Part shown: one piece after another, positions 1 to 8,310 of the stretch
Layout: every line of letters starts with the position of its first letter
How positions within the stretch are numbered: position 1 is the first letter of the stretch
Assembly (NCBI RefSeq): GCF_001185345.1
Contig: NZ_KQ236745.1
Coordinates: forward strand, 146,655 to 210,654
DNA: 64,000 nucleotides
Source: Dorea sp. D27
GTDB lineage: Bacteria > Bacillota > Clostridia > Lachnospirales > Lachnospiraceae
Direction: 5' to 3'
The notes under the pieces: generated by a model
Told to the model about the DNA's origin: nothing
The model's input: only the letters and a program-made list of their open reading frames with translations
Databases searched by the model: none
Program-made: the position numbers and the translations under genes

Positions 1-278
1 GCAGTCACCTTGTCGCCGTGACCGAGCAGCCTGGAAAGATAGGAAGCTGCACCGTTGCCGAACAGCAGGCCGAGCCCTACGACAACCTGACCGAGCGGAT
101 ATGCAACCGTAATCGCGCCTAACTGGCTCGTCCCAAGGCCTCCGACAAAATATGCATCGGCCAGATTGTACAATGCATTGATCATCATACCTATCATAGT
201 TGGAAGGCCGAGCGCTAAAAGAGCCTTTGATACCGGTGCACTGCCAAGCAGTTCCATTTTCTTGTTTTGACGATTCAT
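1..278 (-). CDS. MATE family efflux transporter, N-terminal part (truncated by window edge)
   Basis: The reverse strand reads as the first 92 or so residues of a MATE multidrug/Na+ antiporter, beginning MNRQNKKMELLGSAPVSKAL. The early motifs P-TMIGMMINALYNLADAYFVG and the following LG-SQLGAITVAYPLGQ segment are typical of MATE helices 1 and 2. The ATG at 278-276 is preceded by GGAGGATCAG, a good ribosome site. The rest lies outside the window. It diverges from a PadR regulator and shares its control region, so it is probably the repressed target. The substrate cannot be told. Family call is strong; the specific function is inferred. Confidence 0.85.
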   Translation of the reverse strand, partial: MNRQNKKMELLGSAPVSKALLALGLPTMIGMMINALYNLADAYFVGGLGTSQLGAITVAYPLGQVVVGLGLLFGNGAASYLSRLLGHGDKVT

Positions 279-298
279 AACTGATCCTCCTTCGTTTC

Positions 299-327
299 TT
301 GACATTAGTCATAATATATAATACTAT
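299..327 (+). promoter_or_regulatory. Promoter for the padR-type gene
   Basis: TTGACA at 299-304, a 17-bp spacer and TACTAT at 322-327. The -10 lies inside the left copy of the palindromic operator, which fits autorepression by the PadR protein. Confidence 0.6.
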
Positions 328-378
328 AAATTATAGCATAGAAGAGATGTATCGACTATACTACTATAAATTATAGTA
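322..378. promoter_or_regulatory. Twin PadR-type operators
   Basis: The 13-bp near-palindrome CTATAAATTATAG occurs at 324-336 and again at 364-376, exactly 40 bp apart (about four helical turns). The right copy extends to a 17-bp palindrome at 362-378. Each copy covers a promoter core, so a regulator dimer on each could shut both genes. That the adjacent PadR protein is the binder is inference. Confidence 0.65.
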
Positions 379-386
379 AATGTCAA
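358..386 (-). promoter_or_regulatory. Promoter for the MATE gene
   Basis: Read on the minus strand: TTGACA (386-381), a 17-bp spacer, TAGTAT (363-358). The right operator copy fills the spacer. It faces the promoter at 299-327, so the two start points (about 334 and 351) overlap head-on. Confidence 0.6.
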
Positions 387-405
387 ATGTAAAAAGGAGA
401 AAATT

Positions 406-930
406 ATGGCAACGATTGATCTGATTGTACTTGGGATGCTGAAAGATGAAGCTTTGAGCGCCTATGATATCCAGAAACTGGTAGAGTACCGCAACATATC
501 CAAGTGGGTCAAAATCAGCACACCTTCCATATATAAAAAAGTAATTCAGCTGGAGGAGAAGGGATATGTTAGGAGCAGTATCGTCAAAGAGGGCAAGATG
601 CCGGAAAAAGCGGTCTATTCTCTGACGGAGGAAGGTGAGAAGGAATTTGTTGAGCTTATGACAGATATATCTTCAAAACCGGTCCGTATCTTTCTGGACT
701 TTAATGCGGTCATCGTAAATCTTGCCAAACTTCCGGCACGGAACCGGAACTTGTGTCTGACGCAGATAGAGGAGAATGTGAAAAGTCTGAAAGCGTATCT
801 GGAAGAAAATATGAATATCAAAGAAAATATTGCTGAGATACCGGCGGAAGGGAAAGCAGTACTGCAGCAGCAGTATATACTCGTCCAGGCTATCGAGACA
901 TGGATTGCCTCGCTGAAAGAGAGCATTTGA
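406..930 (+). CDS. PadR family transcriptional regulator
   Basis: 174 aa. The N-terminal 90 residues are the PadR winged helix (GMLKDEALSAYDIQKL, then PSIYKKVIQLEEKGYV and the wing EKAVYSLTEEGEKEF). The C-terminal half is helical, with LPARNRNLCLTQIEENVKSL, as in PadR proteins with a longer dimerisation domain. Members usually repress efflux or phenolic-acid genes until a small molecule binds. The ATG follows AAAGGAGA. It is divergent from the MATE gene with palindromic operators between them, so it probably senses a compound exported by that pump. The ligand is unknown. Confidence 0.85.
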   Translation: MATIDLIVLGMLKDEALSAYDIQKLVEYRNISKWVKISTPSIYKKVIQLEEKGYVRSSIVKEGKMPEKAVYSLTEEGEKEFVELMTDISSKPVRIFLDFNAVIVNLAKLPARNRNLCLTQIEENVKSLKAYLEENMNIKENIAEIPAEGKAVLQQQYILVQAIETWIASLKESI

Positions 931-975
931 TTATGATAATCCTTCGTGGCAGCCGACGGTGATAAAGAAGGCTTC

Positions 976-1020
976 GGGCGTCCTGGGAAGCATGTTTCTG
1001 CCATGATTCCCAGGACGCCC
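976..1020. terminator. Hairpin between convergent genes, probable bidirectional terminator
   Basis: Perfect 14-bp inverted repeat, GGGCGTCCTGGGAA at 976-989 and its complement at 1007-1020, with a 17-nt loop. It lies between the ends of the PadR gene and the leftward permease gene. Neither side has a long T tract, so strength is uncertain. Confidence 0.55.
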
Positions 1021-1034
1021 GGAGCGCTGTTGCC

Positions 1035-2369
1035 TCAGGGACGTGCTTCCAGATCCTTCGGAAGTATGATATTCAGCAGTACCGCAATCAATGTTGCGAT
1101 GACGACCGGGGATTTGCCGAATATCATCACGAACCAGTCCGGAAAGCTGTTGAGCGCATCGGTCGCCTGGGATATCCCCATGCCGAGCGCAGCTGCCAGT
1201 CCGACGATGGATGTATTCCGGTAGGACATGTTTTCTGAAGTGATGAGCTTCATCCCGGTCATGGCGATTGACGCGAATACGGAGACCGTGGCACCGCCGA
1301 GCACCGCGTACGGAATCGTTGTCAGGAGGGAGGAAAACTTCGGTATGAATCCCGCAGCCAGCAGCAGGACAGCCGCAAGTCCGAGGACACAGCGGTTCAC
1401 CACTTTGGTAGTCGCCACGATACCTACGTTCTGGCTGTACGTAGCTGTCGGCAGCCCCCCGGTAAATGCACAGAGGATATTGGTGATACCGTATCCGACG
1501 ATGCCGCCCTGAAGCTCGCTGTCTGTCGGCATCCTGTCGAGCCCCCCGCTTGTCGTCGCGGAGAAGTCTCCGATTGCCTGTATGGAATTGATGGCAAAGA
1601 GAAGTCCAATCGCCACACAGGATGATATCTCGAATCTGATGCCAAAGTGAAGCGGCATCGGAAGCTGGAATGCCGAGGCCTGGGCTATGGGAGAGAAATC
1701 CACCATTCCCATGCAGAGGGCTGCTCCATACCCTCCTATGATACCAATCAGGATGGATGCCAGCTTAAAGATACCTCTGCCAAAGTGGTTCAGCAGCGTC
1801 ACGATTACGAGAGTGGCTACTGCTATCATCCAATTTTTCACGGAACCGTAATCAGGGCTCCCCACGCCTCCGGCCATGTAGTTGATAGCGGTAGGGTAGA
1901 GGGATAGTCCGATGGTGAATACGACGGTTCCAGCGATGAGCGGCGGGAAGAACCTGCGGATTTTCTTAATAAACAGCCCTGCAAATACTGCCACGCATCC
2001 GCCCACTATCTGGGCGCCCAGTATCGTCGGTATATCAAAATCGGCCGCGATGGACTGCATGCTCGGCAGATAGGCAAAGCTGATGCCCATAATGATGGGA
2101 AGTCCGGAACCTATCGTCAACCATCTCGTACGTACAAATGGAAACAGCTGGATCAGGGTAGAGATACCGGATACGATCAGCGCCGCCTGAATGAGGATGA
2201 CAGAATCCTTTTCAGACAGGCCGGCAACACCGGCCACGATTATCGCAGGCGTGACACAGCCTACGATCATAGCCACTACATGCTGGAGGGCAAGCGGCAG
2301 CGCCTGCTTTATATCAGGGACACCGTTCAGGTCAAATATGGAAGAGCGGGTCCGCCCTTTATCTGTCAT
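1035..2369 (-). CDS. NCS2 family xanthine/uracil-type permease
   Basis: 444 aa, mostly hydrophobic, with about 12-14 membrane segments. It matches nucleobase:cation symporter-2 proteins: ALPLALQHVVAMIVGCVTPA near the N-terminus, GLPIIMGISFAYLPS in the first third, and the family stretch INSIQAIGDFSATTSGGLDR near residues 260-280. NCS2 members import uracil, xanthine or urate with H+ or Na+. It is the last gene of the leftward ygeX-ygeY-ygeW-arcC operon, so xanthine or urate is the most likely substrate; this is inferred from context. The ATG follows AAAGGAGG. Confidence 0.88.
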   Translation of the reverse strand: MTDKGRTRSSIFDLNGVPDIKQALPLALQHVVAMIVGCVTPAIIVAGVAGLSEKDSVILIQAALIVSGISTLIQLFPFVRTRWLTIGSGLPIIMGISFAYLPSMQSIAADFDIPTILGAQIVGGCVAVFAGLFIKKIRRFFPPLIAGTVVFTIGLSLYPTAINYMAGGVGSPDYGSVKNWMIAVATLVIVTLLNHFGRGIFKLASILIGIIGGYGAALCMGMVDFSPIAQASAFQLPMPLHFGIRFEISSCVAIGLLFAINSIQAIGDFSATTSGGLDRMPTDSELQGGIVGYGITNILCAFTGGLPTATYSQNVGIVATTKVVNRCVLGLAAVLLLAAGFIPKFSSLLTTIPYAVLGGATVSVFASIAMTGMKLITSENMSYRNTSIVGLAAALGMGISQATDALNSFPDWFVMIFGKSPVVIATLIAVLLNIILPKDLEARP

Positions 2370-2383
2370 ATACGTCCCCTCCT

Positions 2384-3331
2384 TTAGTCTAAGGTGATGA
2401 GCGTTCCTGTCTTACCATTGATTCCGTCCTTTGCTTTTTCAAGTAGAGTGATGAGCGCGCTCCGTCCCGGTTTGGAGGCAGCGAAGTCTACAGCGGCCTG
2501 TACCTTTGGGAGCATGGATCCGGGAGCGAAATGTCCGTCTTCCATGTACTGCTTCATCTCGGATACAGTCACTTTATCCAGCCATTTTTCCCCGGGCTGT
2601 CCATAGTGGACGGCGGCTTTCTCCACTGCGGTCAGGATGATCAGAAAGTCGGCATCCAGTTCCTTTGCCAGCAGGCAGCTGGCAAAATCCTTGTCAATGA
2701 CCGCGCTTGCGCCTTTTAAGTGGTTGCCCTGGCGTGTGACAGGAATCCCGCCGCCTCCGCATGCAATGACGAGCTCTCCGGAATCAACCATAGCTTTGAT
2801 TGTGCCGATTTCGATGATTTCTACCGGTTTCGGCGAGGCAACTACACGGCGGTAGCCGCGTCCCGCATCCTCCTTCATAACATAGTCATATTTCAATGCC
2901 ATCTCTTTGGCCTGTTCTTCGGATACGAATTTGCCGATAGGCTTGGAAGGATTGCCAAAGGCAGGATCCTCCGGATCAACCCTCACCTGCGTAATCATCG
3001 TGGCAACCGGTATGTTGTCAATTCCCCGGTCCAGCAGCTCTTCCCGCAGTGCGTTCTGAAGGTCGTATCCGATATAAGCCTGGCTCATAGCCACGCAGAC
3101 GGATAAAGGGGTGTTGGGCTGGTCGTTGTCTTCATGGGTCAGGGCGAGCATGGCATTGTTGACCATGCCTACCTGGGGCCCGTTGCCGTGGGCGACGACG
3201 ACTTGGCATCCTTCCTGGATCAGATCCACGATAGCGCGGGCCGTAATCCTGACTGCGGCCATCTGTTCCGGGAGCGTATTGCCGAGGGCGTTTCCGCCGA
3301 GAGCAATCACTACCCTTTTCTTCTTCGTCAT
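2384..3331 (-). CDS. arcC: Carbamate kinase
   Basis: 315 aa, the usual length. Amino-acid-kinase fold motifs are visible: ALGGNALG at the N-terminus, AHGNGPQVGMV, VASPKPVEI, ACGGGGIPV and VIDKDFAS. The enzyme makes ATP and carbamate from ADP and carbamoyl phosphate. It sits between the ygeW carbamoyltransferase and the purine permease, so it should harvest the carbamoyl phosphate released when the ureido intermediate of purine ring breakdown is cleaved. It corresponds to yqeA/arcC-type kinases of the E. coli yge-yqe cluster. The role in this pathway is inferred from the neighbours. Confidence 0.93.
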   Translation of the reverse strand: MTKKKRVVIALGGNALGNTLPEQMAAVRITARAIVDLIQEGCQVVVAHGNGPQVGMVNNAMLALTHEDNDQPNTPLSVCVAMSQAYIGYDLQNALREELLDRGIDNIPVATMITQVRVDPEDPAFGNPSKPIGKFVSEEQAKEMALKYDYVMKEDAGRGYRRVVASPKPVEIIEIGTIKAMVDSGELVIACGGGGIPVTRQGNHLKGASAVIDKDFASCLLAKELDADFLIILTAVEKAAVHYGQPGEKWLDKVTVSEMKQYMEDGHFAPGSMLPKVQAAVDFAASKPGRSALITLLEKAKDGINGKTGTLITLD

Positions 3332-3350
3332 AATGATACCTCCTCATCCC

Positions 3351-4550
3351 TTACTTGAATACTCTCGGAGTTCCTTTTTCTTCAAGCTTCTTCAGGATGT
3401 CGGCAGGATCTGCGAATTTGGCCAGGAATATCATGGCAGCGATAATATACGGTTTAAAGCTGGCTTCTTTATATAACGGATCCCGGTAACGGTCAAACAC
3501 GCTCGCGTCCACTTCGCCTTCGGCGCAGCTGACACCTGTGATGTCCGCCGGCAGGCAGTGCAGATACAGCGCTTTGCCGTCCTTTGTCGTCTGCATGAGC
3601 GCTTCCGTGCATGCCCAGTCTTTGTGCTGTGCGTTCTGTGCCAGGAGCTCCTTTTCGAGGGCGTCGATACCGGCCTGGTCGCCTTTTGCGTAGAGATCCG
3701 TCCTCTTTTGCATGGCAGCGAACGGGGCCCAGCTCTTTGGATACACGATGTCCGCATCCTGGAAGGCTTCTTTCATATCATTCGTCTTCGTGTAGGAACC
3801 GCCGGACTTCTTTGCATTTTCCGTGGCGACAGCCTCAACTTCAGGGAACACTTCATAGCCTTCCGGGTGGGCGAGAACGACGTCCATCCCGAAACGGGTC
3901 ATAAGTCCGATAACACCTTGCGGTACAGAGAGTGGTTTCCCGTAGGAGGGGGAGTAGGCCCATGTCATGGCAAGCTTCTTGCCTTTTAAATTCTCCACGC
4001 CGCCGAACTCATGGATAATGTGCAGCATATCCGCCATCACCTGGGTCGGGTGGTCGATGTCGCACTGCAGGTTTACGAGCGTCGGCTTCTGTGCCAGGAT
4101 GCCGGCTTTGTTTCCTTCGGTCACGGCGTCTGCGACGTCGTGCATATAAGCGTTTCCTTTTCCGATGTACATGTCGTCGCGGATGCCGATTACGTCAGCC
4201 ATGAAGGAGATCATGTTGGCCGTCTCACGGACAGTCTCGCCGTGGGCAATCTGAGATTTCCCTTCATCCAGGTCCTGTACTTCCAGACCGAGCAGGTTGC
4301 AGGCGGAAGCAAAGGAGAACCGGGTGCGTGTAGAATTGTCACGGAATAAGGAGATGCCGAGCCCGCTTTCAAAGACTTTCGTGGATATATTATTCTCACG
4401 CATGAAGCGGAGAGCGTCAGCGAGTATAAACACGGCCTCCAGCTCATCGTCTGTCTTCTCCCAGGTGAGAAAGAAGTCCCCGTCATACATCTCTTTAAAG
4501 TTCAGTACATTTAATCTGTCTATGTAATCCTGTAATGTTTTCATCATCAT
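3351..4550 (-). CDS. ygeW: Knotted carbamoyltransferase YgeW
   Basis: 399 aa. Aspartate/ornithine carbamoyltransferase fold with the carbamoyl-phosphate loop FRDNSTRTRFSFASA (residues ~70-85), the HCLPAD segment near residue 330 and HPTQVMADMLHI in the middle. Length and the TWEKTDDEL opening match YgeW, whose natural substrate was long unsettled; the neighbouring genes point to a ureido acid from purines. Three successive ATG codons (4550, 4547, 4544) follow GAGGAGG at 3, 6 and 9 nt, so the second or third may be the true start. It lies between ygeY and carbamate kinase. Confidence 0.9.
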   Translation of the reverse strand: MMMKTLQDYIDRLNVLNFKEMYDGDFFLTWEKTDDELEAVFILADALRFMRENNISTKVFESGLGISLFRDNSTRTRFSFASACNLLGLEVQDLDEGKSQIAHGETVRETANMISFMADVIGIRDDMYIGKGNAYMHDVADAVTEGNKAGILAQKPTLVNLQCDIDHPTQVMADMLHIIHEFGGVENLKGKKLAMTWAYSPSYGKPLSVPQGVIGLMTRFGMDVVLAHPEGYEVFPEVEAVATENAKKSGGSYTKTNDMKEAFQDADIVYPKSWAPFAAMQKRTDLYAKGDQAGIDALEKELLAQNAQHKDWACTEALMQTTKDGKALYLHCLPADITGVSCAEGEVDASVFDRYRDPLYKEASFKPYIIAAMIFLAKFADPADILKKLEEKGTPRVFK

Positions 4551-4571
4551 ATACCTCCTCGTTTTTACGTT

Positions 4572-5882
4572 TTATTTGCAGTATACAGATGGGAGAGCGG
4601 CATATACCGCTGCACATCTGACAAGGTCGTCTTTCCATGTCTTTTCGTTCGGGGCGTGTGCCTGTGCTTCTGCGCCGGGTCCGAAGCCGATGCATGGAAT
4701 GCCGTTGCGGCCCATGATGGAGACGCCGTTCGTGGAGAAGGTCCACTTGTCGGTGAGCGGCCGGCCTTTTCTATGTGTCTCTGTCTCAGGATTTCCAAGG
4801 CGGCTGTCGCCGTAGAGCCCTTTGTAAGCTTCTTCCAATGCCTTTGTCACTTTGTGGTCCTCCGGGATGACCCACGTCGGGAAATAACATTCGATCGGGT
4901 AGACGCAGCCGGTATAGGAAGGCCGGTCATAGGTATACATGGATACCTTTACGTCGTCCCCGTACTTTTTCACGCTCGGGAGTGCGCGGATTTCGTCCAG
5001 GCAGCTTTCCCAAGTCTCACCGGCAGTCATGCGGCGGTCGAGCGACACGGCACAGGAGTCTGCCACCGCGCAGCGGCTCGGCGAGGTGAAGAAGATTTCG
5101 GATACCGTGATGGTGCCTCTCCCGAGGAAATTGGCTTCCTTCCACTGAGGATTGTACTTTTCATTCAGCATCTTAACGAGCCCTTTGATTTCCGCTTCGT
5201 CTGCATCGTCATTTTCATTCAGGGCCCGCACATCCTGCAATATATCCGCCATTTTGTAGATGGCGTTGTCACCGCGTTCCGGCGCGGAGCCGTGGCACGA
5301 TACCCCCTGGACATCTACGCGGATCTCCATGCGGCCCCGCTGCCCCCGGTAGATGCCGCCGTCGGTCGGCTCTGTAGAGACGACAAATTCGGGACGCACC
5401 TTGTCTTCGTTGATGATATACTGCCAGCAGAGGCCGTCACAGTCTTCTTCCTGTACGGTTCCGGTCACGAGCACCTGGTATCTGTCTGAGAGAAGCCCAA
5501 GATCCTTCATGATTCTGGCGCCGTACACGGCGGAGACGATGCCGCCCAGCTGGTCCGATACGCCGCGGCCCCCAATTTCCGTCTCCGTCTCGTACCCTTC
5601 ATAAGGGTCAAAGTCCCAGTTGTCTATATTACCGATGCCGACGTTGTCGATGTGGGCGTCAAAGCCAATCAAAGTCGAACCCGTACCCATATAGCCGAGG
5701 ACGTTCCCCTGAGGGTCGATCTCCACCTTGTCAAACGCAAGCTTGCGCATCTCCTGCGCAATCCGGTCGATGTGCGCCTTCTCGTCGCAGCTCTCGCCGG
5801 GGAATCTGACGATATCCCGCAGAAAAGCGCTCATGTCGGCCTCATAAATTTTCGCAGTTTCCTTAATTTTATTAAAATCCAT
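4572..5882 (-). CDS. ygeY: YgeY, M20-family selenium-metabolism-linked hydrolase
   Basis: 436 aa. Zinc peptidase/deacylase of the M20/DapE type: first metal ligand region [10 protein letters not shown] (~85-95), [10 protein letters not shown] with the general-base Glu-Glu pair, [10 protein letters not shown], and dimerisation-domain residues [14 protein letters not shown]. The late [16 protein letters not shown] supplies the last histidine region. YgeY genes travel with ygeX and ygeW in selenium-dependent hydroxylase genomes. Its reaction is not settled by sequence; amide or ureido hydrolysis of a purine-derived intermediate is likely. A 42-bp palindrome lies between it and the upstream ygeX. 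Confidence 0.88.
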   Translation of the reverse strand: MDFNKIKETAKIYEADMSAFLRDIVRFPGESCDEKAHIDRIAQEMRKLAFDKVEIDPQGNVLGYMGTGSTLIGFDAHIDNVGIGNIDNWDFDPYEGYETETEIGGRGVSDQLGGIVSAVYGARIMKDLGLLSDRYQVLVTGTVQEEDCDGLCWQYIINEDKVRPEFVVSTEPTDGGIYRGQRGRMEIRVDVQGVSCHGSAPERGDNAIYKMADILQDVRALNENDDADEAEIKGLVKMLNEKYNPQWKEANFLGRGTITVSEIFFTSPSRCAVADSCAVSLDRRMTAGETWESCLDEIRALPSVKKYGDDVKVSMYTYDRPSYTGCVYPIECYFPTWVIPEDHKVTKALEEAYKGLYGDSRLGNPETETHRKGRPLTDKWTFSTNGVSIMGRNGIPCIGFGPGAEAQAHAPNEKTWKDDLVRCAAVYAALPSVYCK

Positions 5883-5900
5883 GAAAGTTCCTCCTTTTTC

Positions 5901-5942
5901 ATAGGGGTCAGACCCCTGTAGCTACAGGGGTCTGACCCCTAT
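5901..5942. repeat. Perfect 42-bp palindrome, GGGGTCAGACCCC element
   Basis: Every base from 5901 to 5942 matches its own reverse complement, with no loop; each arm contains AGGGGTCAGACCCCTGTAG. It begins 7 nt after the ygeX stop codon. The same motif recurs at 25058-25103, and related GGGACAGG elements lie at 18781 and 28085. This resembles REP-like palindromes spread by REP-associated tyrosine transposases; no such gene is in the window. Confidence 0.8.
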
Positions 5943-5949
5943 GGCAATT

Positions 5950-7200
5950 TTAAGACAATTCTGAAAATGGCTCTTTGCCTGTTCCGCACAGACCTTCCCA
6001 TACTATCTCGTGGTACCGCTCAGGATCGGTGTCCCCTTCGGACGATACGAGCAGCACGTCGGAGTTTTCATCAAGTTTCAGTGCTTCTTTTAATTCGCTG
6101 TATTCCGGCCGGGTCATGAGGGCGGCTACGAGGCCCATGCTCACGGAGCCGGATTCGCCGGATATGATCTGAGTGTCGCCGCGCATCGGGGCGGCACAGA
6201 TGCGGCATCCGTTGGCGCTTACCCAGTCTGGGCATGACACGAAGGCATCGGCGTGGTTCTTTAAGATATCCCAGGACACGGTGTTGGCTTCCCCGCAGGC
6301 GAGGCCGGCCATGATGGTGAGCATGTCACCATCCACATCGACACGGCTGCCGTCTCCTTTAGAGGCAGAGCGGTAGAGGCAGTCGGCGGCTTTCGCCTCT
6401 ACGACGACCATCACCGGAGGATTTTCTTTATAGCGGTTGGCAAAGTAGCCGATGACAGCGCCTGCGAGCGAACCTACGCCTGCCTGGATGAAGAGATGCG
6501 TCGGCCGTTTCACGCCGTCCTTCTCAAGCTGTTCTGCCGCTTCTGTCGCAAGTGTTCCATACCCCTGCATGATCCAGGTCGGGATCTCTTCATAACCTTC
6601 CCAGGCTGTATCCTGCACCATGATGCCGTGTTCGGTCTCTTCGGCTTCCCTCGCCGCTTTGCGCACGCAGTCGTCATAGTTGAGGTCCTCTATCGTCACC
6701 GTCGCATTTTCCCTGGCGATATTCTCTAATCTCGTCCGGGTGGTGCCTTTTGGCATCCGCACGACACATTTCTGCCCGAGCCTGTTGGAAGCCCAGGCGA
6801 TACCGCGTCCATGGTTGCCGTCTGTGGCGGTAAAGAAGGTGGCCTGCCCGAACTCCTCCCGCAGCTTTTCCGAGGTGAGCACGCTGTAGGGCACCTCGCT
6901 TACATCTTTCCCGAGCTGTTTCGCTATGTATCTGGCGATGGCATAGGAGCCGCCAAGCACCTTGAAGGCATTCAGCCCGAAACGATAGGATTCGTCTTTT
7001 ACGTACAAGCTGTTAAGCCCGAGATATTGTGCCAGTCCGGGAAGCTTCGTAAGCGGCGTTACGCTGTACTGCGGAAAGCTCTCGTGGAAGCTGCGCGCTT
7101 TGCGCATCTCTTCCTCCGACATGTGGGCGAGCTGAAGATCCTCGCTTTTCGGCATGCTGTTCAGTGTCCATCTTATTCCATTTCTACTTGAGTTACTCAC
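5950..7200 (-). CDS. ygeX: Diaminopropionate ammonia-lyase
   Basis: 416 aa, slightly longer than usual (~400). Fold-type II PLP enzyme: the Schiff-base lysine lies in NAFKVLGGSYA (~80-90), with TATDGNHGRG for the substrate carboxylate and a glycine-rich QAGVGSLAGAVIG near 240. It degrades 2,3-diaminopropionate to pyruvate and ammonia. In gut bacteria, ygeX belongs to the gene set reported for anaerobic uric acid degradation, where diaminopropionate-type intermediates are thought to form. First enzyme gene after the regulator in the leftward operon. Confidence 0.93.
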   Translation of the reverse strand: MSNSSRNGIRWTLNSMPKSEDLQLAHMSEEEMRKARSFHESFPQYSVTPLTKLPGLAQYLGLNSLYVKDESYRFGLNAFKVLGGSYAIARYIAKQLGKDVSEVPYSVLTSEKLREEFGQATFFTATDGNHGRGIAWASNRLGQKCVVRMPKGTTRTRLENIARENATVTIEDLNYDDCVRKAAREAEETEHGIMVQDTAWEGYEEIPTWIMQGYGTLATEAAEQLEKDGVKRPTHLFIQAGVGSLAGAVIGYFANRYKENPPVMVVVEAKAADCLYRSASKGDGSRVDVDGDMLTIMAGLACGEANTVSWDILKNHADAFVSCPDWVSANGCRICAAPMRGDTQIISGESGSVSMGLVAALMTRPEYSELKEALKLDENSDVLLVSSEGDTDPERYHEIVWEGLCGTGKEPFSELS

Positions 7201-7228
7201 GGTATCGTACCCTCCATTTCCTGATTGC

Positions 7229-7879
7229 TTATTTGTTGATTTCTACGTAGCTGTATAACGTATATTTGGAGATGCCAAAGTATTTGGCTACTTTATCTCC
7301 TGATTTCGTAATGAGGAACGCCCCGGCATCGTTCAGGAAGTTGATCGCCTTCACCTTATCCTCTTTTGTCATGAGTGCCGCAGGCACCCCTACGAGCTCG
7401 ACTGACTCTGCGATGAGCTCATCCAGAAGCTCGCTGACGTCATGCGTGATTTTCTTCGGTGGATTACCGGCTTCAGGGCTTCCTGCCTCCTGCGGACAGC
7501 TGGTGAGAGAATGAATGCTTCCTTCCAGCGCCAGCAGGTTCGTTATATCATAATTGATGGAAAGAATATAACGTGGCCTGCCCTGCTCATCATTGATGTA
7601 GATCGTGCTGCATTTCAGGACACGTCCATTGTCTGTCTTGATCAGATAAGCCAGATGGTCTTTCAGCGGTCCGTCCTGATGCTTTACCGCGTTCAGGACG
7701 GCGGCGGACGGTCCGTCCCCGAGCCTGCGGCCTGTGATGTGCCCGTTTTCTATATGCACGATAGAGCTGTCGATAGAGCTCTTTGTCAGATCATGCACGA
7801 CGACTTCACAGTTGCCGCCGAACTGGGCGGCCATCCCTGCAGCTATCTGTTTTAACATTTCAAGTCTGGAATCTGCCAT
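7229..7879 (-). CDS. YheO-type PAS/HTH transcriptional regulator
   Basis: 216 aa. The N-terminal half is a YheO-like PAS domain (QIAAGMAAQFGGNCEVVVHDL, then IVHIENGHITGR and YIINDEQGR-like strands). The C-terminus is a short helix-turn-helix ending AKYFGISKYTLYSYVEINK, the DauR/YheO arrangement. Such proteins sense a small molecule through the PAS fold. It is first in the leftward purine operon and is divergent from ssnA, with inverted repeats in between, so it probably controls both arms. The inducer is unknown; a purine or urate is the obvious guess. Confidence 0.85.
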   Translation of the reverse strand: MADSRLEMLKQIAAGMAAQFGGNCEVVVHDLTKSSIDSSIVHIENGHITGRRLGDGPSAAVLNAVKHQDGPLKDHLAYLIKTDNGRVLKCSTIYINDEQGRPRYILSINYDITNLLALEGSIHSLTSCPQEAGSPEAGNPPKKITHDVSELLDELIAESVELVGVPAALMTKEDKVKAINFLNDAGAFLITKSGDKVAKYFGISKYTLYSYVEINK

Positions 7880-7959
7880 TTTCTTCTGTGCCTCCTCATA
7901 TACTTATAACTGTCTCCCTAAACTCATCATAGCACAGAAAAAAATAAAGCAATATTAAA

Positions 7960-7996
7960 ATACAAAAATATTTAGGATACAAAAATAATTTTGTAT
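7960..7996. promoter_or_regulatory. Candidate operator, repeated ATACAAAAATA with inverted repeat
   Basis: ATACAAAAATA occurs at 7960-7970 and 7977-7987. The second copy forms an 8-4-8 inverted repeat, ATACAAAA / TTTTGTAT, at 7977-7996. It lies just upstream of the ssnA -35 box and in the regulator's own leader region. Candidate site for the YheO-type protein; not proven. Confidence 0.45.
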
Positions 7997-8002
7997 ACAG
8001 CG

Positions 8003-8031
8003 TTGCAATTTATATATATTGATGATAGAAT
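8003..8031 (+). promoter_or_regulatory. Promoter of the ssnA-ygfK-hydA-xdh operon
   Basis: TTGCAA at 8003-8008, 17-bp spacer, TAGAAT at 8026-8031. The predicted start near 8038 falls on an inverted repeat and leaves a leader of about 270 nt before ssnA. Confidence 0.6.
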
Positions 8032-8037
8032 AAAAGA

Positions 8038-8056
8038 AACAAACACAATGTTTGTT
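8038..8056. promoter_or_regulatory. 8-3-8 inverted repeat at the predicted transcription start
   Basis: AACAAACA (8038-8045), CAA, TGTTTGTT (8049-8056). It sits at +1 of the ssnA promoter, a common place for a repressor site; it could also form the first hairpin of the transcript. Confidence 0.4.
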
Positions 8057-8305
8057 AAAAATATACGATAAATCTCGGTTGCATGGACTCCAATGAATGT
8101 AAAATATGTTCAAATGCAAGGGGTGCCTTGAGTGTATTGACGTACATGGGAGAACCGATGTAAGACGATGCCGCGCAGACGATCTGTCTCCCTGTCAGGC
8201 GTGGCGCGAAAGCAGCATGATGATAAAAAGAAAGGTTTCGGAATATCGGCAGGCGCCATGGGAACGGCTGAAAGTTCTGAGATGGGACGATAAAAAGAGG
8301 AGGCG
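8057..8305 (+). ncRNA. Long, apparently structured 5' leader of ssnA
   Basis: No convincing gene lies here. Several short stems are visible: UUGCAU 8079-8084 with AUGCAA 8114-8119; CAAGG 8117-8121 with CCUUG 8126-8130; UACAU 8143-8147 with AUGUA 8158-8162; and a nested set at 8167-8218, GAUGC/GCAU outside CGCGC/GCGCG outside AGAC/GUCU. UCGGUU (8075-8080) can instead pair with AACCGA (8153-8158), which would exclude two of the stems above. Mutually exclusive pairings suggest a regulatory leader. I could not match it to a known purine, xanthine or molybdenum-cofactor riboswitch. Confidence 0.35.
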
Positions 8306-8310
8306 ACATT

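Noticed and set aside
8057-8305. Known riboswitch (purine, xanthine, molybdenum cofactor) in the ssnA leader
   Set aside because: I could not find the conserved core sequences of any of these classes, so I only call a structured leader.
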